DNA of 48,390 nt from positions 1-48,390 of the forward strand of contig QCIO01000010.1 of NCBI GenBank assembly GCA_003216635.1. Direction: 5' to 3'. Shown here in pieces: positions 26,601 through 36,861 of the stretch; positions within the stretch are counted from its first letter, which is position 1; every line of letters begins with the position of its first letter. The notes below the pieces were generated by a model. The model saw only the letters and a list, made by a program, of their open reading frames with translations, did not search any database and was not told where the DNA came from. Origin of the DNA: Prochlorococcus sp. AG-402-L23. GTDB lineage: Bacteria; Cyanobacteriota; Cyanobacteriia; PCC-6307; Cyanobiaceae. The position numbers and the translations under genes are program-made.

Positions 26601-27209
26601 ATGTCAAGATACCGCGGCCCCAGATTAAGGGTTACGCGTCGCTTGGGAGAACTACCAGGTCTCACCAGGAAAGCTTCAAAGAAGTCTAATCCTCCAGGTC
26701 AGCACGGCCAAGCCCGTCGCAAGCGATCAGAATATGCTATTCGTCTAGAAGAAAAGCAGAAACTTAGGTTTAATTATGGAGTTTCTGAAAAACAACTAGT
26801 ACGTTATGTGAAAAAAGCTAGAGCTCAAGATGGATCTACAGGTACTAACCTACTAAGACTTTTAGAAAACAGACTTGATAATGTTTGTTTTAGATTAGGT
26901 TTTGGAGGTACCATTCCAGGCTCAAGACAATTAGTAAATCATGGCCATGTAACCGTTAATGGAAAGATTCTTGATATTGCTGGTTATCAATGCAAATCAG
27001 GCGATTTAATCGGAATTAAAGAAAACAAAGCAAGCAAAAAACTTGTTGAAGGTAATATAGAATTCCCTGGCTTAGCAAATGTTCCACCTCATCTTGATTT
27101 AGACAAGCCTAAATTAACGGGAAAAATAAATGGGCAATGCGATAGAGAGTGGGTGGCTCTTGAAATAAACGAACTACTAGTTGTTGAATATTATTCAAGA
27201 AAAGTTTAA
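26601..27209 (+). CDS. rpsD: 30S ribosomal protein S4
   Basis: Primary 16S rRNA-binding protein of the small subunit. The 202 residues match the cyanobacterial/plastid form: [16 protein letters not shown] at the N terminus, [14 protein letters not shown], and the S4 RNA-binding domain [18 protein letters not shown] (about 85-102) with [13 protein letters not shown]. Its local base composition is a little less AT-rich, as expected for a highly expressed gene. A long terminator hairpin follows at 27229-27263. Confidence 0.98.
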   Translation: MSRYRGPRLRVTRRLGELPGLTRKASKKSNPPGQHGQARRKRSEYAIRLEEKQKLRFNYGVSEKQLVRYVKKARAQDGSTGTNLLRLLENRLDNVCFRLGFGGTIPGSRQLVNHGHVTVNGKILDIAGYQCKSGDLIGIKENKASKKLVEGNIEFPGLANVPPHLDLDKPKLTGKINGQCDREWVALEINELLVVEYYSRKV

Positions 27210-27228
27210 TACTACTTTTCTTTGGATT

Positions 27229-27270
27229 ATTAAATCTCTCATTTTTTAAAAGAGAGATTTAATTTTATTC
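27229..27270 (+). terminator. Terminator hairpin after rpsD
   Basis: A perfect 12-bp inverted repeat (arms 27229-27240 and 27252-27263, core AAATCTCTC / GAGAGATTT) with an 11-base loop, followed by TTTTATTCTT. It is 19 bases past the rpsD stop and just ahead of the MetB-family gene start, so it insulates the two units. Confidence 0.8.
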
Positions 27271-27285
27271 TTATTGTTAAAAATA

Positions 27286-28449
27286 ATGGGAAATAAGGAA
27301 AATAATATAAAAAAGCCAGGTTTTAAGACCTTATCTATTCATCATGGGGAAACATTTGCAGAAGAAACTGGATGCGTTATGCCTCCTATTTTTTCTACAT
27401 CTACTTTCAAACATGGAAATAAAGATAATTTCGACTACACCAGATCAGGCAATCCAAACTTTAGAATTCTAGAAAACATCCTTAAATCAATAGAAGATTC
27501 TAAATACTGTACAGTTTTTGGATCTGGAATTAGCGCAGTAACTGCAATTTCATCAACACTAAAATCAGGTGACAAGATACTCTGCGAGTCAAATCTCTAT
27601 GGTTGTACAGTGAGGATGTTCGAAAAAATTTTCAAGAAATTTGGACTAGAAGTTTTATACACAGATTTTACAAACGAAAATAATATCAAAAAGATTTCAA
27701 ACTTCGAGCCAACTTTGATATGGCTAGAAAGTCCAACTAATCCACTTTTGAAGGTACTTGATATTAAGGCGATTTGTGATGAAGCGAATAAACTCGAAAT
27801 ACCAGTAGTTGTAGACAACACATTTTCTACAGCGCTTATTCAAAAACCATTGGACCTTGGTGCAACACTATCGGTTGTAAGCACCACAAAATTCATTAAT
27901 GGACATAGTGACGCACTTGGCGGAGCAGTACTGACAAATAATGAGGAATGGAATAGTAAGATGCTTTTCTCTCAAAAAGCTCTCGGGCTTCAACCATCTC
28001 CTTTTGATAGTTGGCTCATTACGAGAGGAGTAAAAACTCTTCCTTTAAGAATCGAACAACAAACTAAAAATGCTGAATTTATTTCTGAAGAATTAGGTAA
28101 TCATAAAATAATTAGTAAAGTAATTTACCCTTTTAATCAAGAACATCCGCAATTTAATTTAGCAAAATCGCAAATGAAATCTGGAGGTTCAATGATCACC
28201 CTAAAATTAAATTTAAATAAAGAGGATACTTTTAAATTTTGCAAATCTCTCAAATATTTCTCTCTAGCAGAAAGCCTTGGAGGAGTTGAAAGTTTAATTT
28301 GTCACCCTGCAACGATGACTCATGCTTCTGTTGATGACAAAACAAAAAATCTGCTAGGGATAGATGATGCTCTTGTGAGATTATCAATTGGATGTGAAGA
28401 TACAAACGATTTAATCTCGGACATTTTATTTGCTTTAAATAAATTCTGA
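27286..28449 (+). CDS. Cys/Met metabolism PLP enzyme (cystathionine gamma-synthase/lyase or sulfhydrylase)
   Basis: A 387-residue MetB/MetC-family enzyme from the ATG at 27286 (a TTG at 27274 would add four residues). Motifs include IHHGETFAEETG, YTRSGNPNFRILE (54-64 region, phosphate-binding Tyr/Arg of the neighbouring subunit), FGSGISAV (PLP phosphate), WLESPTNP, VVVDNTF (Asp177) and STTKFINGHSDALGG with Schiff-base Lys202. The C-terminal SLGGVESLICHPATMTHAS is typical. The exact reaction in this family cannot be set from sequence alone. It is followed by a second, longer paralogue after 3 bases. Confidence 0.88.
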   Translation: MGNKENNIKKPGFKTLSIHHGETFAEETGCVMPPIFSTSTFKHGNKDNFDYTRSGNPNFRILENILKSIEDSKYCTVFGSGISAVTAISSTLKSGDKILCESNLYGCTVRMFEKIFKKFGLEVLYTDFTNENNIKKISNFEPTLIWLESPTNPLLKVLDIKAICDEANKLEIPVVVDNTFSTALIQKPLDLGATLSVVSTTKFINGHSDALGGAVLTNNEEWNSKMLFSQKALGLQPSPFDSWLITRGVKTLPLRIEQQTKNAEFISEELGNHKIISKVIYPFNQEHPQFNLAKSQMKSGGSMITLKLNLNKEDTFKFCKSLKYFSLAESLGGVESLICHPATMTHASVDDKTKNLLGIDDALVRLSIGCEDTNDLISDILFALNKF

Positions 28450-28452
28450 AAA

Positions 28453-29922
28453 TTGAGAGATTTACTTAAAAAACCTATATGGAAAAATTTAGAGTTGGGA
28501 TATGCAATTCCTGATAGTATTCATGCCGTTTCTGTAGCATTGCCAACTTGGAATGATGTAATAAATTATGAGGAAAAAGATCAAGAATGCATGAATTTAT
28601 TGAAGTCCATTTACCCACGATTCGGGCTAAACCCCATAGTGAAAAGATTATGCGAAAAAGTAAAAAAGCAAAATTACTACAACAATAAAAGTATCTGGCC
28701 ATATCCGAATGAAAGCATAGCTTTTAAAGCTAAAAAATACATTGATAGAAATACTTCTGAACAATTCTCGTTAATAGAAAAAAGAGATAATTTAGCTTTC
28801 TTAATAACTGAAAAAGAAGGAAGTATTTATGCAAAATATTTTTGGCAACATACTGGTCTTGGTCTATCTTCAAGAGCTGCTGCTATAGAACTAGGTCTTG
28901 AAGATTGCCCTCCAAAATCTTACGTGAATGAATGTTCTCAAAAAATAAAAAATAGAATTTCTAAATCTACAAAAATCAACTCTAATGATATTCACTTAAC
29001 TTCATCTGGAATGTCTGCATTGCATACATCATTAGAAATAATATATAAATTATTTCCAGCTAAACCAACACTCCAAATTGGTTTTCCATATGTAGATGTA
29101 CTTAAATTACCAATGAATATATTTCATGGAGCCAAGTTAATTACAGAAGAAAATTGCGAGGATATTGAATTAGAAATCAAAAGCATAAATCCATCAGCAT
29201 TAATTATTGAACTACCGAGTAATCCAATGCTCAAATGTGTAAACATTAAAAAAATTTCAAAAATAGCAAAAAAGTTAAATATTCCCTTAATTGTTGACGA
29301 TACAATTGGTTCAAATTTAAATATAAATTCTCTAGAAAATGCAGATATAGTTTTTACTTCACTTACAAAAATTTTTTCAGGTAGTGGTGATATTCTTGCC
29401 GGATCATTAATACTAAATCCAAAAAGCAAATGGATTGATCAATTTAGAAATGCATTAAACGAGATTAATCTTCCAACACTTTCTGATGGAGATACAGTTT
29501 ATCTAGAGAAAGTTAGTAGAGATGTAGATCAAAGAGTTTTTGAACAAAATAAAGCATGTTTAGAATTAAAAAAAAAATTAGAGACCCATAGCGAGATTAA
29601 AAATATTTTCCATCCTGAAAATTGTCCAAATTTTAATTCTTTACTTACTTCTGATGGAGGATACGGTTGCTTATTATCATTTGAATTAAATGGAGGATTG
29701 AACAAAGCTAAGAAATTTTATAATTCTCTACAAGTATCTAAAGGACCTAGTTTAGGTACAAAATTTACTCTAGTTTGTCCTTATGTTTTACTAGCTCATT
29801 ATGACGAGTTGGATTGGGCTGAAAGTTTTGGTATACCCTCGCACCTTATTAGAGTATCAGTTGGATTAGAAGACCAAGATCAATTGTGGAAAAGCTTTTC
29901 TGAAGCACTAAATAATTTCTAA
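28453..29922 (+). CDS. Long MetB-family PLP enzyme with an N-terminal extension
   Basis: A 489-residue protein starting from a TTG at 28453. About 110-150 residues (IPDSIHAVSVALPTWNDVI at the start) precede the PLP domain. The enzyme part has TSSGMSALHTSLEII (about 183-197), IELPSNPMLKCVNI, LIVDDTIGSN (Asp282) and VFTSLTKIFSGSGDILAGSL (Lys306). Ends with LIRVSVGLEDQDQLW, the usual family end. Compared with ordinary cystathionine gamma-synthases of about 380-400 residues, it is about 100 longer. It is presumably co-transcribed with the preceding paralogue. Confidence 0.85.
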   Translation: MRDLLKKPIWKNLELGYAIPDSIHAVSVALPTWNDVINYEEKDQECMNLLKSIYPRFGLNPIVKRLCEKVKKQNYYNNKSIWPYPNESIAFKAKKYIDRNTSEQFSLIEKRDNLAFLITEKEGSIYAKYFWQHTGLGLSSRAAAIELGLEDCPPKSYVNECSQKIKNRISKSTKINSNDIHLTSSGMSALHTSLEIIYKLFPAKPTLQIGFPYVDVLKLPMNIFHGAKLITEENCEDIELEIKSINPSALIIELPSNPMLKCVNIKKISKIAKKLNIPLIVDDTIGSNLNINSLENADIVFTSLTKIFSGSGDILAGSLILNPKSKWIDQFRNALNEINLPTLSDGDTVYLEKVSRDVDQRVFEQNKACLELKKKLETHSEIKNIFHPENCPNFNSLLTSDGGYGCLLSFELNGGLNKAKKFYNSLQVSKGPSLGTKFTLVCPYVLLAHYDELDWAESFGIPSHLIRVSVGLEDQDQLWKSFSEALNNF

Positions 29923-30006
29923 ATTCCTAGTATTTACCGTATAGAAACTTATATACTCTTTTTCTGAATAATAGTTAGTATTAATATATATTTTCTCAAT
30001 ATATAA

Positions 30007-30993
30007 ATGGCAAAAATTTATGAGGACAACAGTTTTGCTATTGGAAACACTCCATTAGTAAAATTAAAATCAGTTACTAAAAATGCGAAAGCTACAGTAC
30101 TTGCAAAAATTGAAGGTAGAAACCCCGCTTATAGTGTCAAATGTAGGATTGGCGCAAACATGATCTGGGATGCAGAGAAAAGTGGGAAACTTACAAAAGA
30201 CAAAACTATTGTTGAACCAACTTCTGGAAATACAGGAATTGCTCTAGCTTTTACTGCTTCAGCAAGAGGTTATAAACTCATCCTTACAATGCCAGAATCC
30301 ATGTCAATTGAAAGAAGAAGGGTTATGGCAGTGTTGGGTGCTGAAATTGTTTTAACAGAGGCATCTAAAGGTATGCCTGGAGCAATAGCTAAGGCTAAAG
30401 AAATTGCAGAAAGTAATCCTTCTCAATATTTCATGCCAGGTCAATTTGATAATCCAGCAAACCCTGAAATTCATTTCAAAACTACTGGACCTGAAATCTG
30501 GGATGATTGCGATGGTGAAATTGATGTTTTAGTTGCAGGGGTTGGAACTGGCGGCACAATTACAGGAGTTTCAAGATACATTAAGCAAGAGAAGGGCAAA
30601 AATATTACTTCTGTAGCTGTAGAACCCTCACATAGTCCTGTTATTACACAGACAATGAATGGAGAAGAGGTTAAATCTGGACCACATAAAATTCAAGGAA
30701 TTGGAGCAGGATTTATTCCTAAGAACCTTGACTTGTCAATTGTTGATAAGGTTGAACAGGTAACAAATGACGAGTCAATCGAGATGGCTCTAAGATTAGC
30801 AAAAGAAGAAGGTCTATTAGTTGGAATATCTTGTGGAGCTGCTGCTGCTGCTGCTGTTAGATTAGCTGAACAAGATGAATATGCGGGAAAAACTATTGTA
30901 GTTGTCCTACCTGATTTAGCAGAGAGATATTTATCATCAATTATGTTTACTGAAGTTCCAAGCGGAATCATTCAAGAACCAGTCAAAGCCTAA
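30007..30993 (+). CDS. cysK: Cysteine synthase A (O-acetylserine sulfhydrylase)
   Basis: PLP enzyme that forms L-cysteine from O-acetylserine and sulfide. The 328-residue chain has GNTPLVKL (13-20), [15 protein letters not shown] with the Schiff-base Lys45, [10 protein letters not shown] (substrate loop) and [14 protein letters not shown] (PLP phosphate). The C terminus [10 protein letters not shown] is normal. The gene sits 84 bases after the two MetB-family genes, making a sulfur amino acid group; its own promoter may lie in the very AT-rich gap. Confidence 0.96.
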   Translation: MAKIYEDNSFAIGNTPLVKLKSVTKNAKATVLAKIEGRNPAYSVKCRIGANMIWDAEKSGKLTKDKTIVEPTSGNTGIALAFTASARGYKLILTMPESMSIERRRVMAVLGAEIVLTEASKGMPGAIAKAKEIAESNPSQYFMPGQFDNPANPEIHFKTTGPEIWDDCDGEIDVLVAGVGTGGTITGVSRYIKQEKGKNITSVAVEPSHSPVITQTMNGEEVKSGPHKIQGIGAGFIPKNLDLSIVDKVEQVTNDESIEMALRLAKEEGLLVGISCGAAAAAAVRLAEQDEYAGKTIVVVLPDLAERYLSSIMFTEVPSGIIQEPVKA

Positions 30994-30995
30994 AT

Positions 30996-32120
30996 CTATT
31001 TTTTCTCCAGTAATGAATCTGGCGAAATATACATAGCATCGCCATAAGAGAAAAATCTAAATTTTTCTCTTATGGCTTTTTTATACAAATCTAATAATCT
31101 TTCTCTACCAATCATTGCACTTACTAATAGTAATAATGAACTTTTAGGAAGATGAAAATTAGTTAATAATCCATCAACTACCTTAAATTTATAACCTGGC
31201 TTAATTACTAAATCCACGTATTTCGCTATGGGAATAAAGTCATTAATTTCGTGAGAATAACAACTTTCAAGAGCTCTTACGCTAGTTGTACCAATAGCAA
31301 TTATTTTTCTATCTGTTTTCTTTATTCTTTTTATTCCCTCTACTACTTCCTTATTAACACTTACCCATTCTTTATGAAGTTTTAAGTTACTTAAATCTTC
31401 TTGATCAATTGGTTTGAATGTTCCATAACCCACGTGCAAAGTTATCGGTAAGATTATTACTCCTTTTTTTTTTAGATTGGAAATAAGACTTTTGCTTAAG
31501 TGTAAACCAGCTGTTGGTGCAGCAACTGCCCCCGGATTAGTTGCATACTCAGTTTGATAACTTTTCTTATGAAAAGATTCTTCTTCGGAATTTTTTATAT
31601 AAGGAGGGAGTGGGATTTCCCCGAATTTATCAAGAAGTTCATTCATTGAATTGAGACAAGTTATATTTTCCGGAAATTTAATAAATCTCCCTCCAGTTTC
31701 TTCATCAACTCCATCAACAATCAAATTAATATCTTGTGCTAAAGGAGATTTTAATTTTAATTTTCTATTTATTTTTAACTTTTTCGCTGGCTTTGCCAAA
31801 CATAACCAAACACATTCATGGGATCTTTCTAAAACTAATAATTCGACTAATGTCTTATTTTCTAATTCAACCTTTAACCTAGCTTTCATTACTTTAGTAT
31901 TGTTTACAACTACAAGATCGCCTTCTCTAAATTCATCTAAAAGATTCTTGGTAAATTTATTAGTTAAGCAGTCTTCTTCTAAAACACTATTTCTAACTAT
32001 CATCAATCTTGATTCATGCCTAATTGCAGAAGGTTTACTAGCAATTAATGAAGGATCAAGTAAATAATCATAAGCTTCAAGCTTATAATCTCTTTCTTCA
32101 TTATTAATTTGAGCAATCAA
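30996..32120 (-). CDS. queA: S-adenosylmethionine:tRNA ribosyltransferase-isomerase
   Basis: Transfers the ribosyl part of SAM to 7-aminomethyl-7-deazaguanine in tRNA, giving epoxyqueuosine. The 374-residue protein has the family pattern: LEAYDYLLDPSLIASKP near the start, VVNNTKVMKARL, YATNPGAVAAPTAGLH, LHVGYGTFKPI, then TTSVRALES and DGLLTNFHLPKSSLLLLVSA near the end. Full length. It ends 3 bases beyond the cysK stop (convergent) and begins 7 bases from the E2 stop on the same strand. Confidence 0.95.
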   Translation of the reverse strand: MIAQINNEERDYKLEAYDYLLDPSLIASKPSAIRHESRLMIVRNSVLEEDCLTNKFTKNLLDEFREGDLVVVNNTKVMKARLKVELENKTLVELLVLERSHECVWLCLAKPAKKLKINRKLKLKSPLAQDINLIVDGVDEETGGRFIKFPENITCLNSMNELLDKFGEIPLPPYIKNSEEESFHKKSYQTEYATNPGAVAAPTAGLHLSKSLISNLKKKGVIILPITLHVGYGTFKPIDQEDLSNLKLHKEWVSVNKEVVEGIKRIKKTDRKIIAIGTTSVRALESCYSHEINDFIPIAKYVDLVIKPGYKFKVVDGLLTNFHLPKSSLLLLVSAMIGRERLLDLYKKAIREKFRFFSYGDAMYISPDSLLEKK

Positions 32121-32126
32121 TTAAAT

Positions 32127-33494
32127 TTAGGAGACAAGAGTCTCTGGCTCATCTTCAATTAGGGAAGCCAAGTCTTTTAAGAATGAAGCTCCATCAGCTC
32201 CATAGATCACTCTATGATCAGCTGTTAGATTTACTTGCATTATTTTTTTAACAGATATTGAACCATCACTATTAGCAACAACGGTTGGTTTCGATGATGC
32301 TATGGCTAAAATAGCACCGGTACCTGGAGGAAGAATTGCGTCAAATCTATCAACTCCAAACATCCCAAGGTTAGATAAAGTGAAGGTTCCAGTTGAGTAT
32401 TCATCAGGTTCTAATTGTTTTGATCTTGATCTTTTTACGAGATCTTTCCATTCCCTAGACAATTCAAATAAATCAGTATTGCATGGTTCTTTTAAAACTG
32501 GAGTTATTAGTCCACCATCTTCCATCGCAACAGCAACAGCAATATTTATATTTTCTGGATAAGAAATTCCATTTTCTGAAAAACTTGAGTTAACTTGAGG
32601 ATGTTTCTTTAGTGTCTTTGCAACTGCCTTTACTAGTAAAGCAGTCATAGTCACTCCGTTCTGTTTTACTTTTTTGTAGAAATTATCTAATTTATCTGTG
32701 TTGATGGAGTATCCCACCCTAAAACATGGCACATCTAAACTAGATTCCATATTTTTATTTACCGCTTTTTGAAGAGTATTAAATTGAATTGTTTCTCCAG
32801 GATTACCAAAACTATTTCCTGAAGTTTCTGGTTTACTTTCAACTCCCAAATTTGAACCAGAAATACTTGCAGGAGAACCACCTTCTCCTATCCATGGTAT
32901 AGAAACAGGTTGGCCATTAGCTTTTAAAATATCATCGGCTTGAATCCTTCCGTGCGGACCAGATCCATGAACTTTTGCTAAATCAACACCCATTTGAGAG
33001 GCTAGTTTTTTAGCTCTTGGAGATGCAATTATCCTCGAAGAAACATAATTTGTAGCGGCATTAATTTGATCGCTATTAAAAGATGGGGCTGCTTTTTCAC
33101 TCTTTAATACGACTTCTTGTGCTTCTTTTTTGATATTTTCAGTCTGGGCTACTGGTTTTTCTTCAGTTTTATTGCTTACCAATTCAAGTTGGTCTGAAGT
33201 AGAAACTTCGGGTTGACTTCCTTTATTTTGTTCTTGAACAGAAGCTATCTCATCCTCATTTTCTACAATAAGACCTATAGTTTCTCCAACAGGTGCAGTG
33301 CTGCCGGCAGGCATTAAAACTGCTGCAAGATATCCATCTTGAAAAGATTCAACATCCATATCTGCCTTATCAGATTCAACAACCAAGACAGATTCGCCTC
33401 TTTCAACCTTATCTCCCGGATTTTTCAACCATTCCACAATCTTGCCCTCCGTCATAGTAGAACTCAAGGCAGGCATGAATATTTCGTGAGACAT
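32127..33494 (-). CDS. pdhC: Pyruvate dehydrogenase complex E2 (dihydrolipoamide acetyltransferase)
   Basis: Core enzyme of the complex that makes acetyl-CoA. The 455 residues contain one lipoyl domain (1-75), with the lipoylated lysine in ESDKADMDVES (Lys43). A Glu/Ser-rich linker follows, then the E3/E1-binding domain ASPRAKKLASQMGVDLAKVHGSGPHGRIQADDI (about 155-190, shown in two parts in the sequence). The catalytic domain ends with TLSNLGMFGVDRFDAILPPG and the DHRVIYGADGA motif (catalytic His). One lipoyl domain is usual in cyanobacteria. It lies upstream of queA with a 6-base gap. Confidence 0.95.
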   Translation of the reverse strand: MSHEIFMPALSSTMTEGKIVEWLKNPGDKVERGESVLVVESDKADMDVESFQDGYLAAVLMPAGSTAPVGETIGLIVENEDEIASVQEQNKGSQPEVSTSDQLELVSNKTEEKPVAQTENIKKEAQEVVLKSEKAAPSFNSDQINAATNYVSSRIIASPRAKKLASQMGVDLAKVHGSGPHGRIQADDILKANGQPVSIPWIGEGGSPASISGSNLGVESKPETSGNSFGNPGETIQFNTLQKAVNKNMESSLDVPCFRVGYSINTDKLDNFYKKVKQNGVTMTALLVKAVAKTLKKHPQVNSSFSENGISYPENINIAVAVAMEDGGLITPVLKEPCNTDLFELSREWKDLVKRSRSKQLEPDEYSTGTFTLSNLGMFGVDRFDAILPPGTGAILAIASSKPTVVANSDGSISVKKIMQVNLTADHRVIYGADGASFLKDLASLIEDEPETLVS

Positions 33495-33713
33495 AAGAAA
33501 ATTGTTATTGCATAAGTTTTAAGGGATTTTTACCAAACTTTCAAAAGTTTTTATAATTAAGAACCCTTATAACTCTTGATCTAATTATACGAAATCATGT
33601 TCACAGTGGGAACTCTTAAAACTTAAGAAAGTAATAATTTAGATCGATTAGAATTTAAAACTTTTCGCAATAAAGATTTACTTTTTTTTATCAAAATACT
33701 AAATCTTTCTTAT

Positions 33714-34157
33714 TTAATTATTATCTATAGATTGAATAACTCCATCTTTAACAGTAAGTGAGACTTGCATTTTTTCAATAAGATTGTCGCCCACAGTGAC
33801 ATCACAGAAACTATCCACTTGTCCTTGATCAACAATTTCGTCCATTTTTAATTCGCGAACTTGACTCTGTTGTTGAAGTAGGTTTCTTTTTTGTTCTTCA
33901 ATTTCATTTCGTTTTGCTGCAACTTGTTGTTGCACCTGACTAACCTGTTCTTGAACTCTTGGATCTAGAGGATTTACCGATTGGGATCTTATATTATTTA
34001 CTATTTGCTGCCCCTCCTGCTCAAGTTGAGATAATTGCTGGTCAATGTTTGAAATTGCTTTACTTAATTCTTTTTCAGCATCTTCCTTCCAAGTTGGTGT
34101 AACTACAGCTTTAATAGTTATTGAGCGCTTTATAGATATTGAGTTTTTTGTTTCCAT
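33714..34157 (-). CDS. YlqD-like coiled-coil protein
   Basis: A 147-residue protein. After SIKRSITIKAVVTPTWKEDA, residues 25-100 are heptad-rich and unusually glutamine-rich (QLSQLEQEGQQIV, VQEQVSQVQQQVAAKR, RNLLQQQSQV), which indicates a coiled coil. The C-terminal part, VDSFCDVTVGDNLIEKM, looks like a small beta domain. This matches my recollection of the YlqD family; its function is unknown. It is 38 bases downstream of the acyl-activating enzyme on the same strand, which may make them co-transcribed. Confidence 0.75.
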   Translation of the reverse strand: METKNSISIKRSITIKAVVTPTWKEDAEKELSKAISNIDQQLSQLEQEGQQIVNNIRSQSVNPLDPRVQEQVSQVQQQVAAKRNEIEEQKRNLLQQQSQVRELKMDEIVDQGQVDSFCDVTVGDNLIEKMQVSLTVKDGVIQSIDNN

Positions 34158-34195
34158 AAAAAATTAAATTACCTTTTTAATATAGATAGAACAAA

Positions 34196-36139
34196 TCAAA
34201 TTTTCTTACTAAATTTGTTTTCATACATATTTTCTATTTGTAATGAATACTTTTTTTCTATTTCTTTTCTTTTTTGTTTAAGAGTTTGTGTTAACAAGCC
34301 ATTTTCTAAAGTGAAGGCATCAACAAAATAACAATCTAATATTTGTTCTTCTGATCTTGCTCCTAATCGACTTTTAAGCAAATTATTAATTTGTGATTTA
34401 AAAAATGTACCAATATTTTTATTCAGGTTTAATTGCGAAAGGTCTTCTTCCAAAAACTTGTTTTTAACCAATTCGACATTAGGCACTACAAGGGCTGTTA
34501 AACATTTCTTGTCTTGTCCTACAAGTTGAATCTGATTAATAAATTCAGAACTAAGGATTTCGGTCTCAAGCGGATTCGGTTCTATATTTTCACCACTTGA
34601 TAGCACTATTGTATCCTTGGCTCTTCCTGTTATAAAAAGAGAACCATTTGGTATTAGGAAACCTAAATCACCAGTATCAAACCAACCATCCTTGGATAAA
34701 ACATCTTTTGTAGCTAATTCATTATTAAGATAACCTTTCATTACTTGTGGTCCTTTAACAAGAATTTTTCCGACTTCTCTGAACTTCAGAATCTTTTTTT
34801 TGTCATCATTTACTATTTTAATTTCAGTAAATGCTAGAGGCTGACCGGATGATCCTCTAACATTTAATTCTCTTCTCCTACACGTTAATACTGGACTAGT
34901 TTCTGTGAGGCCATATCCCACCAAAACATCTACACCTAAAGATTCAAAAAAAAGATCCACATGTTCTGGCAATGCCCCTCCGCCGTTAATAGGAAATTTC
35001 AGTTTTTCTCCGCATAGTTGTCTAAGAATATTCGGCCATAAAAAAATAGTAGACAATTTATGTAAAGGATATCGACAAATAACAGAACCCAGTAAGGGGA
35101 TTTTTGATTTAAAAGTTATTTGATTGATATCTAAATTTCTTATCTTTCTTAGACTTCTTTTGAAAACTGAACTATTACTTATCAAAAACTTAATAAGTTT
35201 TTGCTTTTTGGAAGGCATTTTTTTCAACGCCTGAAAAAAACCATCATGTATTGCCTCCCATAGTCTTGGTACAGTAGCCATGACAACAGGTTTAATTTGT
35301 GTAATATCATCTTTCAGAAATTTTGGAATTGTATAGTATTGAGAACAACCACATGAAAAAAAGAAGTATTCAGCACTCCTCTCATAAGAATGCCAGATAG
35401 GCAACACGCTTAATACAGAGGTCCCAGGTTCTGGATCAGCGATATAGGCTAAATTGATTATTTGATGTAAAAAATTTGCATGAGTCAAGGGGACACCTTT
35501 AGGTTTTCCTGTTGTACCAGAAGTGTAAAGAATAGTAGCGACGTCATCAATTTCTGGATTAAATCTTTCGAAATTATTATTTTGTGAATTTTCTTTTTCT
35601 ACTGAACTTATAAATTCACTCCAACTTATTAAACTTTCAAATTGTTCATCTTCTAAATTGATTATAAATTTCAGTCTTTTTTTTAATTCTTCTTTGTTGT
35701 TTAACTTTAACCAAATCTCCTTAGATTGAACTATTAGACCTACTGAATTAGAGTGCTCAATAATATAGTCTAATTCTACTGAAGGAGAATTAATACCTCT
35801 CACTGCATTTATAGCTCCTAAACGCATTAAGCCTTGATCAACTACTAGCCATCTTGGAGAATTTTCAGATATTACAGTAACTACATCCCCCTTTAATAAA
35901 CCATAATTTTTAAAAGAAAAAGAGACTTTTGTTATTAAATCAGCCAGCTCAGAATAAGAAATTTTTTCTTTGTATTTCCCTCTTAAATCGCAAACAGCTA
36001 AAGTATCACCACATTTGAATTTTAATTTTTCCCAAATTTGATCTATATGATGAAGGTTCTTAATAAAATCTCTATTTTTAGCAAATTTATCTTTTTTAGA
36101 AAGAGGTTTGGCTGAAGGCCAGTATGCTAATTCACCCAT
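34196..36139 (-). CDS. Long-chain acyl-CoA ligase / acyl-ACP synthetase-type AMP-forming enzyme
   Basis: A 647-residue ANL-superfamily adenylating enzyme. The AMP-binding P-loop is ATILYTSGTTGKPKGVPLTH (around 202-221). Further motifs are VLSVLPIWHSYERS, VGYGLTETSP and GWFDTGDLGFL, followed by GRAKDTIVLSSGENIEP near the C terminus. In cyanobacteria the orthologue recycles free fatty acids by charging acyl carrier protein (Aas) rather than CoA, so that is the more likely substrate; sequence alone does not decide it. Located between lipB (upstream, same strand) and the YlqD-like gene. Confidence 0.9.
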   Translation of the reverse strand: MGELAYWPSAKPLSKKDKFAKNRDFIKNLHHIDQIWEKLKFKCGDTLAVCDLRGKYKEKISYSELADLITKVSFSFKNYGLLKGDVVTVISENSPRWLVVDQGLMRLGAINAVRGINSPSVELDYIIEHSNSVGLIVQSKEIWLKLNNKEELKKRLKFIINLEDEQFESLISWSEFISSVEKENSQNNNFERFNPEIDDVATILYTSGTTGKPKGVPLTHANFLHQIINLAYIADPEPGTSVLSVLPIWHSYERSAEYFFFSCGCSQYYTIPKFLKDDITQIKPVVMATVPRLWEAIHDGFFQALKKMPSKKQKLIKFLISNSSVFKRSLRKIRNLDINQITFKSKIPLLGSVICRYPLHKLSTIFLWPNILRQLCGEKLKFPINGGGALPEHVDLFFESLGVDVLVGYGLTETSPVLTCRRRELNVRGSSGQPLAFTEIKIVNDDKKKILKFREVGKILVKGPQVMKGYLNNELATKDVLSKDGWFDTGDLGFLIPNGSLFITGRAKDTIVLSSGENIEPNPLETEILSSEFINQIQLVGQDKKCLTALVVPNVELVKNKFLEEDLSQLNLNKNIGTFFKSQINNLLKSRLGARSEEQILDCYFVDAFTLENGLLTQTLKQKRKEIEKKYSLQIENMYENKFSKKI

Positions 36140-36166
36140 ATTAAATTGATTTTGAAATTTTAATTT

Positions 36167-36817
36167 CTATTTTGATACAAAATCAAAATTAAATTCTTCC
36201 TGAATGATTTTTTTAACAATTCTCTTGACTTCTTGAATATTTAAATTTTTGTTGTAATCAATCATATTTGCCATAAGACAATTTTCGATCCCGCAAGGAA
36301 CAATTTTATTAAAGTTTTCTAATTCGCAGTCAATATTGATTGAAAATCCATTTATTGTAATCCATCTTTTACAACCAATTCCAATTGAAGCAATTTTCTT
36401 ATTTCCTATCCACACACCAGTGAAACCCTCTCTTGAATGACAATTTATATTAAAAGTTCCAAGAATTTTTATAATAATTTCTTCAATTTTTCTTAAATAC
36501 CAATTTAAATCTTTATTAAAATTTTTCAAATCTAAAACCAAGTAAGTTACTAATTGTCCAGGCATATGACAAGTAACCTCACCACCTCTATTAATCTTAA
36601 AAACATCATATTTATCATCATCCAAAGAAAATAGTAAATTATCGTAATTAGATCCTCTACCTAACGTATAACAGAGTTGATGCTCCCCTATCCAAATAAA
36701 GTCAGGGTTAGAATTATTTAAAATCAATGCCTCCTGATATTCTTTTTGTAATTTATAAACATCATTAAAAGAAGAAATATTATCAGGTTGTTTAATTATT
36801 GCTGTTCTATTTTCCAT
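36167..36817 (-). CDS. lipB: Octanoyl-ACP:protein N-octanoyltransferase (lipoate biosynthesis)
   Basis: Transfers octanoyl from ACP to the lipoyl domains of complexes such as pyruvate dehydrogenase. The 216-residue protein has [18 protein letters not shown] (about 77-94), [19 protein letters not shown] with catalytic Lys141, and [10 protein letters not shown] with catalytic Cys175. The order and spacing match LipB. It is divergent from the hibernation factor gene by 44 bases, and lies upstream of the acyl-activating enzyme by 27 bases. The E2 substrate is encoded 3 kb away. Confidence 0.94.
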   Translation of the reverse strand: MENRTAIIKQPDNISSFNDVYKLQKEYQEALILNNSNPDFIWIGEHQLCYTLGRGSNYDNLLFSLDDDKYDVFKINRGGEVTCHMPGQLVTYLVLDLKNFNKDLNWYLRKIEEIIIKILGTFNINCHSREGFTGVWIGNKKIASIGIGCKRWITINGFSINIDCELENFNKIVPCGIENCLMANMIDYNKNLNIQEVKRIVKKIIQEEFNFDFVSK

Positions 36818-36861
36818 ATTTAAGTAGATTTAGAAAGTAAGTAAATATTTTTAGATTTGTT

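Noticed and set aside
33495-33713. The 219-base gap between the pyruvate dehydrogenase E2 gene and the YlqD-like gene as a possible hidden small gene or RNA.
   Set aside because: No start codon with a protein-like frame and no stable hairpin or tRNA-like fold was seen. It most likely holds the E2 promoter.
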